Part shown: piece after piece, positions 1-12,539 of the stretch
Layout: each line of letters begins with the position of its first letter
Numbering within the stretch: the stretch's first letter is position 1
NCBI GenBank assembly: GCA_009809945.1
Contig: WTPW01000199.1
Coordinates: forward strand, 46,820 to 110,819
Length of the DNA stretch: 64,000 bases
Direction of reading: 5' to 3'
From: Gigaspora margarita
Lineage: Eukaryota > Glomeromycota > Glomeromycetes > Diversisporales > Gigasporaceae
Position numbers and translations under genes: made by a program
The notes under the pieces: generated by a model
The model's database searches: none
What the model saw: only the letters and a program-made list of their open reading frames with translations
Told to the model about the DNA's origin: nothing

Positions 1-820
1 AACCAAAAAATATTTCCATTAACAAATATAAAAGATTCGAATCAACTCATTTTTTCAGCAGATGAATATAAAGAAAAATTTCTTGGTCCTACAAAACATC
101 TCGTATTAAGTAATGCAGAACTTAAAAAAATAAAGGAGCATTATGTAACAAATTATAATATAAAAGCTAATCAATTACAAGTTAAGTATTTTTTTTTTTT
201 TTGCAAAAAAAAAAAATTATTTAAATTAATTAGTAACATAAAATATTTAGTCTTTTATATCACAAGTACAAATATTTGGCCGTTTATATACTGAACATGA
301 AAATTGCATAGGATCTAGTTGGTTTGCACGAAATCAAAACTGGGCGCACATAAACTATTCAGTATTAGTATGTATTATCTAATTTAACAAATAAAACATA
401 TAAAACACCATTAAGAGAAAGCTTGTCATTAGACTTATAAAATTTAAAGTCTAATTACAAGGTTTCTCTTGAAGGCATTTACGTATATATATTATATTAA
501 TATAATAATGATATACATGTTTAGATTTATATGGAGATAGACAAGTATGCAAATAATCGAAACCGTGAATCAGTATTTGAAACAAAACTATTTTATGGTA
601 ATATTAAGTACTATTTTGCATACAAATTTAATAATAAAGATTGTATGTTAGCTTGTATAAACTGGACATCACCAGTATTGAGGATTCGGTGGGAATAAAA
701 TATTTTCATCAGTTTTCTGGCTATGATTTTATTGATGTAACAACAATTGATCGATGTGTTGGATTTATTAAAGTAGATAATCTTTATTATATTATTGATA
801 AAAAAGTAAATAATATATAA
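1..820 (+). pseudogene. 3' part of an unidentified conserved gene, frameshifted
   Basis: An open frame enters from the left edge. It reads through 1-180, then a 70-nt GT-AG intron (181-250), exon 251-367, an intron 368-524 (GTATGT donor, TTTAG acceptor) and exon 525 onward, keeping phase at both junctions. The text contains SSWFARNQNWAHINYSVL and FYGNIKYYFAYKFNN. Near 678 the frame runs into a stop (INWTSPVLRIRWE*). A one-nucleotide shift restores YDFIDVTTIDRCVGF and runs to TAA at 818-820. I see no catalytic motif. Similar C-terminal text occurs, as far as I recall, in dispersed hypothetical or transposon-associated genes of Rhizophagus, so this is probably a dispersed family member. The single shift could be decay or an assembly error. 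The 5' end lies outside the window. Confidence 0.45.
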
Positions 821-1088
821 AAATAAAAAAGAATTAATACTTGTAATATCAATAATGTATGCTGCTAGCTAATATTTTATTTATAAAAAAAAGTTAAATT
901 AAATAGTTTTTTTTAAATAAATAAAATATTAATATTTACTTGAATTTTTATATATTAAAATCTATTAATATTATATTTAATTAAATATTAATTTTTTGCA
1001 ATTTATAATTATAGTATTATCTATAGCAATAGTAGTTTCAAGCTACTATAAATTAGATTTATTTTATTTAAAATTAGAACTAGACTAG

Positions 1089-1285
1089 ATGGTGCCCCAT
1101 GCACATTGTGCCCCCTATTTTGATATCTCAAAATTTTACTAGGGTAACCCCTGTTGCACTTCTAACAAAAAATGATCCTCTCACAATTCTATACTAATTT
1201 TGACTCTAAATTTAACCCTAACTCTAAATCTAGGCAGAATTAATTATTAGTACATTAGGGGGCACAAAATGCACAGAGGCACCAT
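1089..1285. mobile_element. Short inverted-repeat element (MITE-like)
   Basis: About 30-bp terminal inverted repeats face each other: ATGGTGCCCCATGCACATTG at 1089 and its near reverse complement ending in GGCACCAT at 1285. The roughly 200-bp body has no ORF and contains a degenerate CCCTAA-type tract near 1213-1235. No clear target duplication was found. The flanks at 820-1088 and 1290-1550 are A/T-rich with nothing else recognisable. Confidence 0.6.
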
Positions 1286-1550
1286 TTAGATTTTTCCTAA
1301 AATTATATATTTGAAAAATTGTTTAATTTTTGTTTATTAAAAAAATTTGTTTAATTTTTGTATGAAATTTGTTTAATTTTTGTCTAATTACACAATATTT
1401 AAATATTTTAATTTAGATTAATTTTTCGAAAATTTTTTTAATTAAACAAAAATTATACAAAACAAGGAAATTTTACACAAAAACTAAACAACTTTGAACA
1501 AAAATAATACAAATACAAAACAAATTATTTTTATAGGGCTGTTTCATTGA

Positions 1551-1800
1551 TACAATATGAATTGGCAGAAAAAACAGGATTAGAGGGTTTAAATAGTTAA
1601 TTTTCATAGTTGAGTTGCAGGTAAAGCAGCTAGTGTAGAACCTTTGAACAGATCACTTAAATTAAACACCCAAAGTATGTGTTTGGCTAGTTGAATTCTT
1701 GTCTATGAAACAAATACCAGTGGACCTCCATATAGATTACTAATGGCCCAAGCATCTTGAATAAAAATCCTAAGTCACAAGATGGCACTTTGAAACCAAA
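1551..1800. repeat. Diverged dispersed repeat, copy 1
   Basis: This stretch aligns in the same orientation with 5037-5290. Shared blocks include GGGTTTAAATAG, a CCTTTGA/CCTTTAGA segment, CAAATACCAGTG/CAAATATCAGTG, and the terminal CTTGAATAAAAATnnCTAA and GCACTTTGAAAnCAAAA segments. I recognise no coding family on either strand. Confidence 0.5.
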
Positions 1801-2339
1801 AAAAAAAAATTTATATTAAAAACAGGAATATAGTAATTTAGTATAGTTGGATTGTTGTTACTCTTTTAAGCTCATATAACAAGATAGCTTCAAGTTCAAA
1901 AATGGTTATCTTTAAATTAAACACTATTGCATTATAGTATGACTGTATAATTCCTGCACTAAGTCAAATTATAGGATCTGTAACCAGGTTATACTAAATT
2001 ATTAGAAGTTAACTGAATTGTATAGTATTATATAAGAGAAAAGAAGGTTTAACCAAATTCTAAAAACATAGCTGAGGCAAAAACAAGTTTGACAAGACCT
2101 AAGCAAAGAGTAGTTAGCTTTTAACAGTACTGTAAAAAAGGATTTTAGGAACTAACTAAAAGAATGAACAGGCAAAAGCCTTTATAGCATGAAGAGGTTT
2201 ACTAATCTGGCTACTAGAGTTATACCAGAAAAAAAAAAGTGCTATAGAAGTATGAACAAAGAAAAAGAAGACCATAAGGCACCTAAAGCCTAGCTAACCA
2301 ATCTTTCTAAGCTAACTAATATAGATTGAATCAATAAAT

Positions 2340-2544
2340 GTGACAGATTATAATGAAATTTGACTTATTTTATGACCGAGTTTTAAAATTTTTTTGGGCC
2401 TTTTTTGTTAGATTTTTTTTATAGTTAAGTTAGGTTTTAGGGTTAGGTTATTTAAAAAAGAGTATAGGTAGATTTTAGTAGTGCTTATATTTTTAAATTG
2501 AGACCCTAAATTTCATTATAATCTGTTTTCATTATAATCTGTGA
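2340..2544. mobile_element. hAT-type MITE with exact 8-bp target duplication
   Basis: Terminal inverted repeats TGACAGATTATAATGAAA (left) and TCACAGATTATAATGAAA (reverse complement of the right end) bound a 205-bp element. The right terminal motif is present twice (2507-2525 and 2527-2543). The 8-mer CAATAAAT occurs immediately outside both ends (2332-2339 and 2545-2552). An 8-bp duplication is typical of the hAT superfamily. The body carries a telomere-like TTAGGGTTAGGTTA tract near 2436-2450. Confidence 0.8.
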
Positions 2545-2552
2545 CAATAAAT

Positions 2553-4410
2553 ATCAAATACATACTAGGAAACAAGTTTCCTATTTTGTATCTAGTATTT
2601 TACTATAGATTTGCCAAATAACAGTTGCATATCAGTAGTATATAGTAAGATACTAGGAGATTGGTCAATACTAGTAATATAATAGAACATACTAGGACAT
2701 TATGGTATTTTCTCTTAGTACTATTTGAACTAAGAGTAAAATATCAGGATGTTCAGTTATGTTACTTTTATATTACTGTCATTGGATATACCAAATTAGA
2801 TGATCTGATTCTAGAATAATTGATATGAAGGTCTATAAATTTGATTGGCTGTTGCATTTTTTTACATTCAAGTTTATTATAGGTTTTACAGGATTTTGAT
2901 ATTTACTGAGTATTAAATAATATACCAATAGACAATATAAAGTTTACAGTTTTGATTATCCTAATTAATTCCTCAATGTGAACTATCTGCAAGAGGTAAA
3001 TGAGACCTAAAGTTAAAGATCTAACTTGTATATTTTCAAATAGAAAAAAATAATTTTATAGATTAAAATAGTACTTTAAAGCTCTTTTCATAGTGTTTGC
3101 TTACAAAAAGTCAAGAGAAAAGGGTCTTTTATATATTTTAGCAAAAAGATCAAGTGCCAAGTTAAGATTTTATAAAGCAATTAGATTTTATCAGCCAAAA
3201 TATTTGAAGTAAGGGATTTAGGCTCATAATGTCTTTTTAGTATTACATATTTATTAATTAAACTATTTGTAATAAGCTATGAATATTTACTTGTTATTAA
3301 TTTATTTAATCTTACTTATCTGGAAAGTAGCATTTATTAATTCATTAGTTCATTTTAATTGTAGATTTTATTATTTATTTGTAAGCTATTAGGCTTATAA
3401 AGACTAAAACATATGAAATTTTATTAGTCTATATATTTGAAATAAGCTATTTATTCGAAATTATAAGCAGTTATTTGAGTTTATAAATTATCTGGATTTA
3501 TAGTAATATTCTGGTATATAGTATATGAATAATTATTAATTAAAGTAAAAGTTATGTGATTTATCAATCATTTTAATCTTTTATTAATTGATAATATTTA
3601 CTATTAATTATATTAATATAATGAGCAAATATTTATAATCAAAAGTTTTTAATTTGCTTTAAAATTAGTTTTTAAAATTATTAAAACAAGATTTTTTTTG
3701 ATCTTAATAAATATATATAATTTTAAATTATTTTTAATAAAATAGACAATTTTAATTTAAATGATTCTTTAATTAATAAAAATGTTATTTATTATTATAT
3801 GTAAGTAAATATCTATAATTTAAATATCTCATTAAGTACTAATTAATAAATATTATATCCACTAAAAAAATGCAAACAAATGAATCTAATAAAATATTAT
3901 GTATGTAATATTAAACAGCTATAAATTTGATTAATAAAAAATTAATATGCTAGCTAAGAAAGAATACTCTCAAGCATCTCTCTCTATTTGATTGTCTAGT
4001 GATTAAAAATTTGTTAAAAGTTTAACTTCTTTTAACTAGCTAAACTATTTTTCACTAAACAAAAATTTAACCTAAATTAGAAGAATCATGACTGTAGTGT
4101 CAAAGGTTTGATCTGAACTTAGTACAACTAGAAAGTTTCTCTTTATCTTTGTTTACTATATATAATATATAAAAGGCTATGATTGCTAAAGATTGAACTG
4201 TATATGATTAAGATTTGGTCTTATAATGAGGTTTTCATTCTGAAATATAAAAAAAAATAGGTTATATATATAGAAGTTATAGTAATAATTACTCAAGTAC
4301 AGGTGAATACCTGTATAGGACAGGTACTGCTCTACTAAGTTTCTCATTAAGAATAACAGGTTAGATTTATTCAGGTTGGGTTCTAAATATAAAATAAGCA
4401 GTGTTGTTAT
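2553..4410. other. Gene-free A/T-rich stretch
   Basis: No supported gene. The open frames here are short, low in complexity and mostly begin at non-ATG codons. A CTCTCAAGCATCT...CTAGTGATTAAAAAT segment near 3967-4010 resembles 7862-7915, so dispersed repeat fragments are present. Confidence 0.5.
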
Positions 4411-4412
4411 GA

Positions 4413-4990
4413 GACAGTTTTGGACAATGACTTGAACAATTTTGGACAATTTGGACAATTAAATAAAGTAAAATTACTTAAAATTTTATGGTGCGAACAG
4501 TTTAAAGACATCAAATCGATTAATAATTTTTTTAAATTGTATCTACTCAATAAAAAATTTAAAGTTGCAAAATAAAATACGTAATTTGATAGTTTTGACA
4601 ATATCTATCAAACTATGTATTTTATTTTAAGAATTTGTTGCTTGTTATTGAGAAGATGTAATTTTAAATTTATAAGTTTGTAAAATTTTCAGCACTATAT
4701 ATAAAAAAATTAAAAAACATATAAAAATTTTAACCAATCAAATTCAATTTTATAAGTAAATGATCAACAAAATTTTTAGCACCACTATAAAAATTTGATG
4801 CGACTAATCTGTTTGCACCATATTAAGATAACCTATTTTAATTTTAACGGAAATGTGTTCAGTACTTAAAAAAATATATAGTTATATATTTTTTAGATAG
4901 ATTTATTAATTATTAAAGCATGGACAAGCTTTGGACAATCTTGGACATTTGGATATTTTTGGACATGGACAAGCCAAAAAAGGCTTGGAT
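4413..4990. repeat. TTGGACA-motif clusters around a foldback
   Basis: The motif TTGGACA(A) is iterated at 4413-4462 and again at 4920-4990, in the same orientation in both clusters. Between them, about 4571-4593 and 4605-4628 form a hairpin (AAATAAAATACGTAATTTGATAG against its near reverse complement). This may be a transposon remnant with subterminal repeats, but no termini or target duplication were found. Confidence 0.4.
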
Positions 4991-5036
4991 AGCCAAAATG
5001 TACAATACTGGAATAAGAATCTAAAACACAGTATTC

Positions 5037-5290
5037 TAGTAATACAGAATGGATTAGCAGAAAAAATAGGGTTTAAATAGACAATACAGTATGTGAATTG
5101 CAAATATAATAGCTGGTGTAAAACCTTTAGATAGCTATTAAATAAATAACCAAAAGCTGCAAGTGAGCTAGTTGTTCTTTTATCAATATAACAAATATCA
5201 GTGAATCACATATAAATTACTAACAGTTCTAATATCTTGAATAAAAATTTCTAAATTCTGATATAAGCACTTTGAAAACAAAACAAAAAT
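5037..5290. repeat. Diverged dispersed repeat, copy 2
   Basis: Direct-orientation relative of 1551-1800, about 3.5 kb away, with many substitutions and small indels. Its outer parts and its distinctive GCACTTTGAAA end are conserved. Function not recognised. Confidence 0.5.
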
Positions 5291-5355
5291 TTTATATTAA
5301 AATAGATATTTTTATTAAAATTTAAATAATATAACTTAAAAAAAATTAATTTATA

Positions 5356-5707
5356 CAGTGCGGGATAGTATAAAGCATCCACTCTATACATATAAGGCAA
5401 CAATTTTTAATGCTTATATAATCGATTGTGATTTGCTAATTTGTATAATTAATTCTAATTGGTTAATTAAACATATAGATTTTTATTTTTTTTTATATCA
5501 AATGCCAATTTTTAAAATCATTATAAACTTTAATCTTAATAATTTCTTTGAATTAGAAAATAATAAAAAATCCTCTGACAGAAATGTAGTTTAGCTAAAA
5601 ATCTATCAATTTGTCAGAGAGTTTTTTATTTAACTTGTTTTAAAAAAGTTATAATGATTTAAAGTATTTATTAGTAATAAGTAGATGCATTTTTCTGTCC
5701 CGCACTA
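5356..5707. mobile_element. Tc1/mariner-type MITE (CAGTGCGGGACAG family)
   Basis: Termini CAGTGCGGGATAG and TAGTGCGGGACAG (reverse complement of the right end) are each flanked by TA, the duplication expected of Tc1/mariner elements. The 352-bp body is largely self-complementary. A central hairpin, about 5573-5621, pairs CTCTGACA with TGTCAGAG. The same structure with compensatory changes is found at 42486-42864. An open frame starting at a GTG inside (5358-5594) is a by-product of the terminal sequence, not a gene. Confidence 0.8.
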
Positions 5708-6048
5708 TATTAAAATTTTATAATTAGAATTAGATAGCTATTATTTACAACTTTTATTAAAAATTTAAAAAATTTATTTAATAAAAAAAATTTTAATTAT
5801 AGCTAAAAATTAGAGTTTATATAAATTACTAAAAATAGAAATTTGCTAAAATGAGGCACAATTATATAGGGCCTTTGCAGTAGAAAGGGCAATACTGGTT
5901 TATATATGTTTTGAAAAATTGAGTTTGTTTTGTTAAGACTAATCTGGATTAATTAAAAATTTCATAATTTGAGTGATTGGCTGTATCATGTAATCCCGTA
6001 ATGTTTGAAACTCCCAAGAAATTTTTTTTAAATATCTCAATTTTTAAT

Positions 6049-6751
6049 GGGTATTGCTATTTGCACTATGGTTTTTGCTATTTGCACCATGGATTTCATG
6101 TAATATTAGATCATTAATCAACCTTTTCTATTTGCACCATGGTATAGTTATACAAACATTTGAAAAAATCTTATTTTGCACCCCTACATGTTGTTAATCT
6201 ACAAAAAAGGTGTTTTTATTGGTGCAACATTAAAATGGTCTAAAGTTACACAAAAATTGTGAAAACCTTATTCTGCACCCCTACATATTGTTAATCTACA
6301 AAAAAAGGTGAGTTCTTATTAGTTCGACATGAAAATAGCTCAAAGTTACACAAAATTGCAAAATTCTGGCCCGCTTATGTTAAGGCCTTAAAAAATTAGG
6401 GTAAGGGTTGGCCCGCATGATTAAATTAGGTTTAAAGTTGGCGCACATTATAAAATTAGGTTAGCAGGCCTACTAGAACATTCTAACCAGTCCCAATATT
6501 GTACAAAAATTGCGAAAATCTTATTCTGCACCCCTACATATTGTTAATCTACAAAAAAGATGAGTTTTTATTAGTACAACATTAAAAAGCCTAAGATTAC
6601 ACAAAAATTGTGAAAATTCTTTTTATATATTGTTAATCTATAAAAAAATAGGATTTTTTATTGGTACAACATATATTACTATAGTGCAAATAGAAAAAGT
6701 TGATTAATAATCTACTATTACAAAAATCCATGGTGCAAATAGCAAAACCAT
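6049..6751. mobile_element. Foldback MITE of the GGGTATTGCTATTTGCAC type
   Basis: Long inverted arms (about 6068-6160 and 6655-6751) contain GCTATTTGCACCATGG. The left end has the subterminal unit twice. The interior has three to four direct repeats containing GCACCCCTACATATTGTTAA (around 6178, 6275, 6520 and, degenerate, 6625). The termini resemble the GGGAATTGCTATTTCCACC elements at 34976 and 58025, so these are probably subfamilies. Target duplication not resolved. Confidence 0.65.
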
Positions 6752-7014
6752 TTTTATTATTCAAATCAATTTCCATTTATAATTGAAAATTTAGCCTATG
6801 TCAAAATTTAGGCCGCTCCAATTTATTCTATATTTAGCATAACCTCCCCTCTTGATTGAGCAAATTATGGGGGAGTTAAACAAAATATATATATATATAT
6901 ATAACTTTTAGATTCAAATTTCACTTTTCATATTACTAAAATGAACCTATACAAAAAGATCACCAAAATTAGAGTAGTTGCGATACAGTCATGCTAAATC
7001 TAGGAACATTATAT

Positions 7015-9465
7015 AAGTTAGTTAGAATTAATTAGTAAAATTTTATGAAACATAGAATTTTATAGAATTTTATTAATAAAATTTTATAAGCTCTTATTAT
7101 ACACAAATTTTTATTAATTAATTCTAACTTTATGCACTAGTAAACATGTTTAGCACCTAAAAATACATCAAATCTGCAGAGTTAGTTTTATTTGACTTGA
7201 AATTTGGATAATAGATGCATAATTTTGGATATTTGATCAAAAAAGTCAAATTTAAGCATCTTTTCTCCAAATTTTAAGTAAAATAAAAACAATACTGCTG
7301 ATTTAATGTATTTTTAGACTCTGAACATATTTACCTAGTGAATTAAGTTAGAATTAATTAGTAAAATTTTATGAATAATAAGATTTTATAGAATTTTATT
7401 AATAAAATTCTATAAAATCTTATTATTCACAATATTTTACTAATTAATTCTAACTTAATGCACTAAGTAACCTTGTTCAGAAACTAAAATATATTAAATC
7501 AGCAGAATTGTTTTTATTTTACTTGAAATTTGGAGAAACGATGCTAAAATTTAACTTTTTTGATCAAAAATCCAGAATTACATCTATTCTCCAAATTTCA
7601 AGTAAAATAGAAATAACCCGCCAATTTGATGTATTTTTAGGTGCTGCACAAGTTTATTTAGTACATTAAGTTAGAATTAATCAGTAAAAGTTTGTGAATC
7701 ATAAGATTCTATCTGAAGTTGCAACTTTAGATATATAAAGTTGATCTGACTAAAATTAAGCCCTAAAATTAGATCTTCATACATATAATTCTGGTTAGGT
7801 GCATCTTTATATATCTAAAGTTGCAACTTCAGATAGATAGTAACTTTAGATATGAATAAATGTTCTCAAGCACCTCCTTAGATGCAATTTTCTAGTGATC
7901 AAAAATAGTGATAAGTATTGTGAGTAATTTTAGCCATTTTTGCATTGAAAAAGAGACCAAATTATATGATTATAGACCAAAATTTTTTTTAAAAAATATG
8001 GTCAGCCCAGTTGACCAGGTTGAGTAATTTTAACAGGTGGGTCAGCCTGAGAGTTTGTCATCGGCCCATATCGCTATAGAATTTTATTAATAAAATTCTA
8101 TAAAATCTTATGATTCACAATATTTTACTTATTAATTCTAACTTATTGCACTAGGTAAACTTGTTCAGAGTTTAAAAATACATCAAATTAGCAGTATTGT
8201 TTTTATTTTACTTGAAATTTGGAGAAAATATGCTTAAATTTAACTTTTTTGATCAAAAATTCAAAATTATGCATCTATTCTACAAATTTCAAGTAAAATA
8301 AAAATAACCCTACCAATTTGATTTATTTTTAGGTGCTGTACAAGTTTACTTAGTGCATTAAGTTAGAATTAATCAGTAAAAGTTTGTGAATTATAAGATT
8401 TTATAGAATTTTATTAATAAAATTTTATAAAAACTTATAATACATAAATTTTTATTTATTAATTTTAACTTTATGCACTAAGTAAACATATACAGCATCT
8501 AAATATATATCAAATCGGCAGAGTTATTTTTATTTACTTAAAATTTGGAGAATAGATGCATAATTTTGGATTTTTGATCAAAAAAGTCAAATTTAATCAT
8601 CTTTTCTTCAAATTTCAAGTAAAATAAAAACAATTCTGCTGATTTAATGTATTTTTAGACTTTTAACAAGTTTATCTAGTGCAATAAGTTAGAATTAATA
8701 GTAAATATTGTAAATCATAAGATTTTATAGAATTTTATTAATAAAATTCTATATAATCTTATTATTAATAAAATTTTACTAATTATTTCTAACTTATTGC
8801 ACTAGGTAAACTTGTACAATATCTAAAATATATCAAATCGGTAGAGTTATTTTTATTTTACTTAAATTTGAAGAATAGATACATAATTTTGAATTTTTGA
8901 TCAAAAAAGTCAAATTTAAGTATCTTTTTTCCAAAATTCAGTAAAATAAAATAACTCTGCTGATTTGATTTATTTTTAGGTGCTGTACATGTTTACTTAG
9001 TGCATAAGTTAGAATTAATTAATAAAAATTTATGTATTATAAGATTTTATAGAATTTTATTAATAAAATTCTATAAAATTTTATGATTCACAATATTTTA
9101 CTAATTAATTCTAACTACATGCACTAAATAAACTTATTTAGAACCTAAAAATACATTAAATCAGCAGAATTGTTTTTATTTTACTTGAAATTTGGAGAAA
9201 AGATGCTTAAATTTGACTTTTTTGATCCAAAATTATGCATCTATTCTCCAAATTTTAAGTAAAATAAAAATAACTCTGCTGATTTGATACATTTTTAGGT
9301 GCTGAATATGTTTATTTAGTGCATAAAGTTAGAATTAATTAATAAAAATTTGTGTATTGTAAGATTTTATAAAATTTTATTAATAAAATTCTATAAAATC
9401 TTATGATTCATAAAATTTTACTAATTAATTTAACTTTCTGCACTAAGTAAACTTGTTAGCACCAA
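7015..9465. repeat. Array of about 325-bp palindromic units
   Basis: The palindrome centre AATTTTATTAATAAAATT recurs at about 7066, 7395, 8083, 8410, 8737, 9056 and 9376. Each centre is flanked by inverted arms ending in GTTAGAATTAATTAGTAAAA and CACTAAGTAAACTTGT. A second palindrome centred on TTTTTTGATCAAAAAA alternates with it. One expected unit (about 7720) is replaced by a short foldback insertion. A related array lies at 59260-60340. Confidence 0.75.
7711..7834. mobile_element. Short foldback inserted in the palindromic array
   Basis: ATCTGAAGTTGCAACTTTAG at 7711 is matched by its reverse complement ending at 7834. The 30-bp arms are nearly perfect around a short A/T-rich loop region. 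It lies where the array periodicity is broken. Sequence from about 7840 to 8070 is also foreign to the array. Confidence 0.55.
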
Positions 9466-9469
9466 AAAA

Positions 9470-9615
9470 TAAATATAAGTATATTCAGACTCAAACCAGT
9501 TTGTATAAAATTTAGAGCTTGAGTCTGGTCTGATCCTGGACCAGACCTCAACCAGATCTATTCTAAACCTGGCCGGACCCAAACTGGACCTAATCATTTG
9601 TTGTTTAAGTCCTCT
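9470..9615. repeat. GGTCYGG / CCRGACC iterated block
   Basis: Iterations of CCAGACC, GGACC, CCGGACCC and GACTCAAACC sit directly beside the palindromic array. The same block, inverted, flanks the related array at 59106-59250, and the same motif type lies just inside both ends of the element at 15780-17860. Such iterations are typical of subterminal transposase-binding regions of hAT elements. A minus-strand open frame here (9430-9744) is a by-product. Confidence 0.5.
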
Positions 9616-9749
9616 CCCCCTTCTCAAAAATTTTGAACTTGTTATGTTAAACAAAGAATTAAATTGAAGTGGCCTTATCTGAATACATAAAAACTTAATT
9701 TTCATGTTTAGGCAGTATTGGCCCTTTCCATTGCAAAGGCCCATATGAC

Positions 9750-10930
9750 TAATAGCAAATCAAATTGTAAATTTTGATCATTACAAATCAGCTTGATAAA
9801 ACAAAAACAAAGAAAACAAGTAAAAAATACCAAAAATACAAGAAATGAGTGTTTATACCTGTTTTAAAGCATTAATAAAAATATCAGAAAGGAAATTTTA
9901 TCTATAAAATATCTCTAATTCTAGTTCTTAACAACTTTTATTCTAATTTTAATCCAATAATAAAAAATATATAAAGGTACCTTACTTTAACAACCATTTA
10001 AAAATAGTAATAATTTTTATTTTTGTAATATAAAGCTTATAATACAATTATATTTTTTATTATATATCAGCAAAAAAATATACAAAATTTTTCAAAGGAA
10101 ATTGCACTCTGAAATCTTTTAAAAGAATTGCGATCGATGCACTAGATTTTGAAGAAAATCTTTAAAATATTTTAAAAGAAATTTCAAAATATTGTGAAAT
10201 ATTGCAAATAAAAAAATGCACTGCTATCTAATTATCCTCTCTGGGTTGAAAAAAGATAATATGTGATAAAATATTTGCAATAATTTACAAAATTTCACAA
10301 TATTTCGCAATATTTTATAATTTTTTCAAAATTTTGCAATTTTTTGCAATTTTTCACAAAATTTTAAAATTTTTTAAAAACTAAATAACAATACACATAT
10401 TAATATAATAATGTTTTTACAGGTTTTGTGTAATTTTACAAGATTTTGCAAGATTTTGCAATTTTAAAAATTTATTTTATTTATTATTATATTGCATATT
10501 TAAATTAAATATACATTGTTATAATCTATTTATTAAATTATATTTTAATTATAGCAATTACTATTTGTACACTGGTGTATAAACACAGGTACATATTGAT
10601 AACTTAAAATTTTGCTTATAAAACCACTCTTCAGGCTCTAACAAAAATATTTTTTGCAAAATTTTACTATAAACTATAACCCCCTCCAATCCCAAAGTGC
10701 ACCCTAACCTAACCTTAAATTAGATTTAATTTTGGTCTATAATTTATATATTATGCAGATTTGCAAATCAATTAATTAGTACCCGTGTACATATACATAG
10801 TATATAATAGTTTTATTATTATATATTTATTAAAGTACAATTTTTATTACTATTTATTAGAAAAAAAAACAAAATAGAAAGAAAAATAAAATAGAAAAAA
10901 AACCAAAATATAAAAAAAACTATACAAGTT
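9750..10930. other. Gene-free stretch with cryptic simple repeats
   Basis: 9770-9960 resembles 37970-38080 (an ACCTGT...TTAATAAAAATnnnnAGAAGG segment). 10140-10450 is a cryptic repeat of TTTTGCAA, AAATATTGC and TTTCACAA words. 10560-10790 holds a weak inverted pair around TTTGTACAC and GTGTACATA plus CCCTAACCTAACC. No gene seen. Confidence 0.45.
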
Positions 10931-10934
10931 TCCA

Positions 10935-11015
10935 TCTTTCAGAAGTAAGAGCTGGTTAGTGTTTTTGCAAATTGCTAGAAAAACATGATGTTTTCTTGCA
11001 AAGTACTAGAGAAGT
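10935..11015. repeat. GCAAATTGCTAGAAAA degenerate repeat
   Basis: TTTTTGCAAATTGCTAGAAA and TTCTTGCAAAGTACTAGAGA are copies of the unit that is tandemly iterated at 13735-14530. This is probably a detached fragment of that minisatellite. 11015-11500 is otherwise featureless A/T-rich DNA. Confidence 0.4.
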
Positions 11016-11517
11016 GAGCTTGTGTAGGACTCCGAATAATATATATATATAGGTAAGGTGACTTTTAAATTTTTTATTAACTGCTGTACACAAAACTTTT
11101 TATAAGATCTGTACACAAAATATACCTTATATAAAAAAATTTAAAGAAAAATACACAAAATCAAATTCTAATCTCAGTTATAGTATAAAATTTTATATAA
11201 GCTATAGCAATATATAAAATTATAATTTTTTAGTAGTAGTGTGCTATTTTTTTAAAAAAATTCTCATACATATAAACTTGCACATTAATATTCGAACATA
11301 TTGGGAAAGTTTTTTTAATGCAGCCCTATGCAGATTTCTAAAACAAATAATTATGCGACTCTGTGGCAATTATTGAAAAAATTTTTTGCAGAGATCTCTA
11401 AGTATATACAAATCTCTATAGTGAATATTTTTTAAAAATATAAATTCTGTGCATAATTTGGTTAATTATATTTTTATATAATATATTATATCAAAACATG
11501 CAATTTTTATTAGTTAA

Positions 11518-11845
11518 TTATAAAATTTTACAAAAATAATATATTTTTATTAAAAAAAACCACAAAAACATATTACAAGAGATACTACAAAAACACCTTA
11601 GACTGTACAGATTGTAAAAAATAACCAAAAAGTGAATAATAATAAATTACTATATGCTCATCTACATATTAAATGCTAGCTAAATTTTTATATAATAAAA
11701 GAATAATCATATATTTTTAATATGTAATTTATTACAAATACATAATATTAATCAATTATAAATTTCAGAAAAATAATAAAAAATAATATATTTTTATTAA
11801 AAAAAAAACCACAAAATATATTACAAAAGACACCACAAAAATGCT
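11518..11845. repeat. Direct duplication
   Basis: AATAATATATTTTTATTAAA followed by ACCACAAAA...TATTACAA and (G/C)A(T/C)ACTACAAAAA is present at 11535-11600 and again at 11785-11840. The copies differ by several substitutions and small indels. Confidence 0.5.
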
Positions 11846-12539
11846 TAGAAACACCACACAAACACTATATAAATGCTGTAGAGACATTGTCCTTTTATCT
11901 AAACATCTAATATAATCTAACCTCTCTAACTTTCCTATCTACTAAATTCCAATAATAGCACCAATGACGAACATATCCAGTAACGATACGACAGTCATGA
12001 CAGGCACGACCATTACCTAGTTTAAACCTGAAAAGAATTAGTACTACATGAATACAACGATGAAGCAAAAAGAAAAAATAGGATACTTCACTGTGCAATT
12101 AAAAAACTCGAATTCCCAAGTAATGCACCAGTGATAAAAGTGTTTCCAAACCAATGACAGTACATGCTAGCAATAAAAGAACACTGAAATAGCACTGATG
12201 AAAAAGCTACTAGTAATGCACTAGCAGTAAAAGAGACTCCAAACTAGATGATACTAATGATGAAGAAAACTCTATAAAAGCAAATAGATAAACATTAGTA
12301 CTAATTTAAAAAAAAAAACAAATAAGACAAAGAAACAAAAAAAAAATGTAACCCATCCTGTCAAACTCCTAAGAATGTTAGAAAGAGTACCCTTGCTGGC
12401 CAAGTTACCAAGAACAGGCATGAAGGTCTAATTTATACACAGATAAGCTAGAAAAGAATGCCTTGTCAGACTTTGTTACTGCAGTTGATAAATGTTGACA
12501 CTAGTTCAATATTCCGAAAGGCACAAAATCTTACAGAGT

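Larger units (their letters stand above)
5869..9742. mobile_element. Inverted-repeat-bounded composite element
   Basis: GGGCCTTTGCAGTAGAAAGG at 5869 reappears inverted and slightly diverged, ending at 9742. The similarity continues about 50 bp inward (CAATACTG, GTTTTTATG). Between the arms lie a foldback (6049-6751) and a palindromic array (7015-9465). No matching target duplication was found, so the outer limits are approximate and the unit may be a composite of several insertions. Confidence 0.5.

Noticed and set aside
1..520. Atypical intron boundaries in the left-edge gene
   Set aside because: An apparent one-base discrepancy disappears when the acceptor at 250 is used; both introns are then GT-AG and keep frame.
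5358..5594. 78-codon plus-strand frame
   Set aside because: Starts at GTG inside a MITE terminal repeat and covers its self-complementary body; no protein feature.
7015..9465. Possible CRISPR array
   Set aside because: The units are about 325 bp and palindromic with no short unique spacers, no cas genes are present, and the genome is evidently eukaryotic.
9430..9744. 104-codon minus-strand frame
   Set aside because: Overlaps the iterated GGTCYGG block and an inverted-repeat terminus, and its sequence has no motif; likely by-product.
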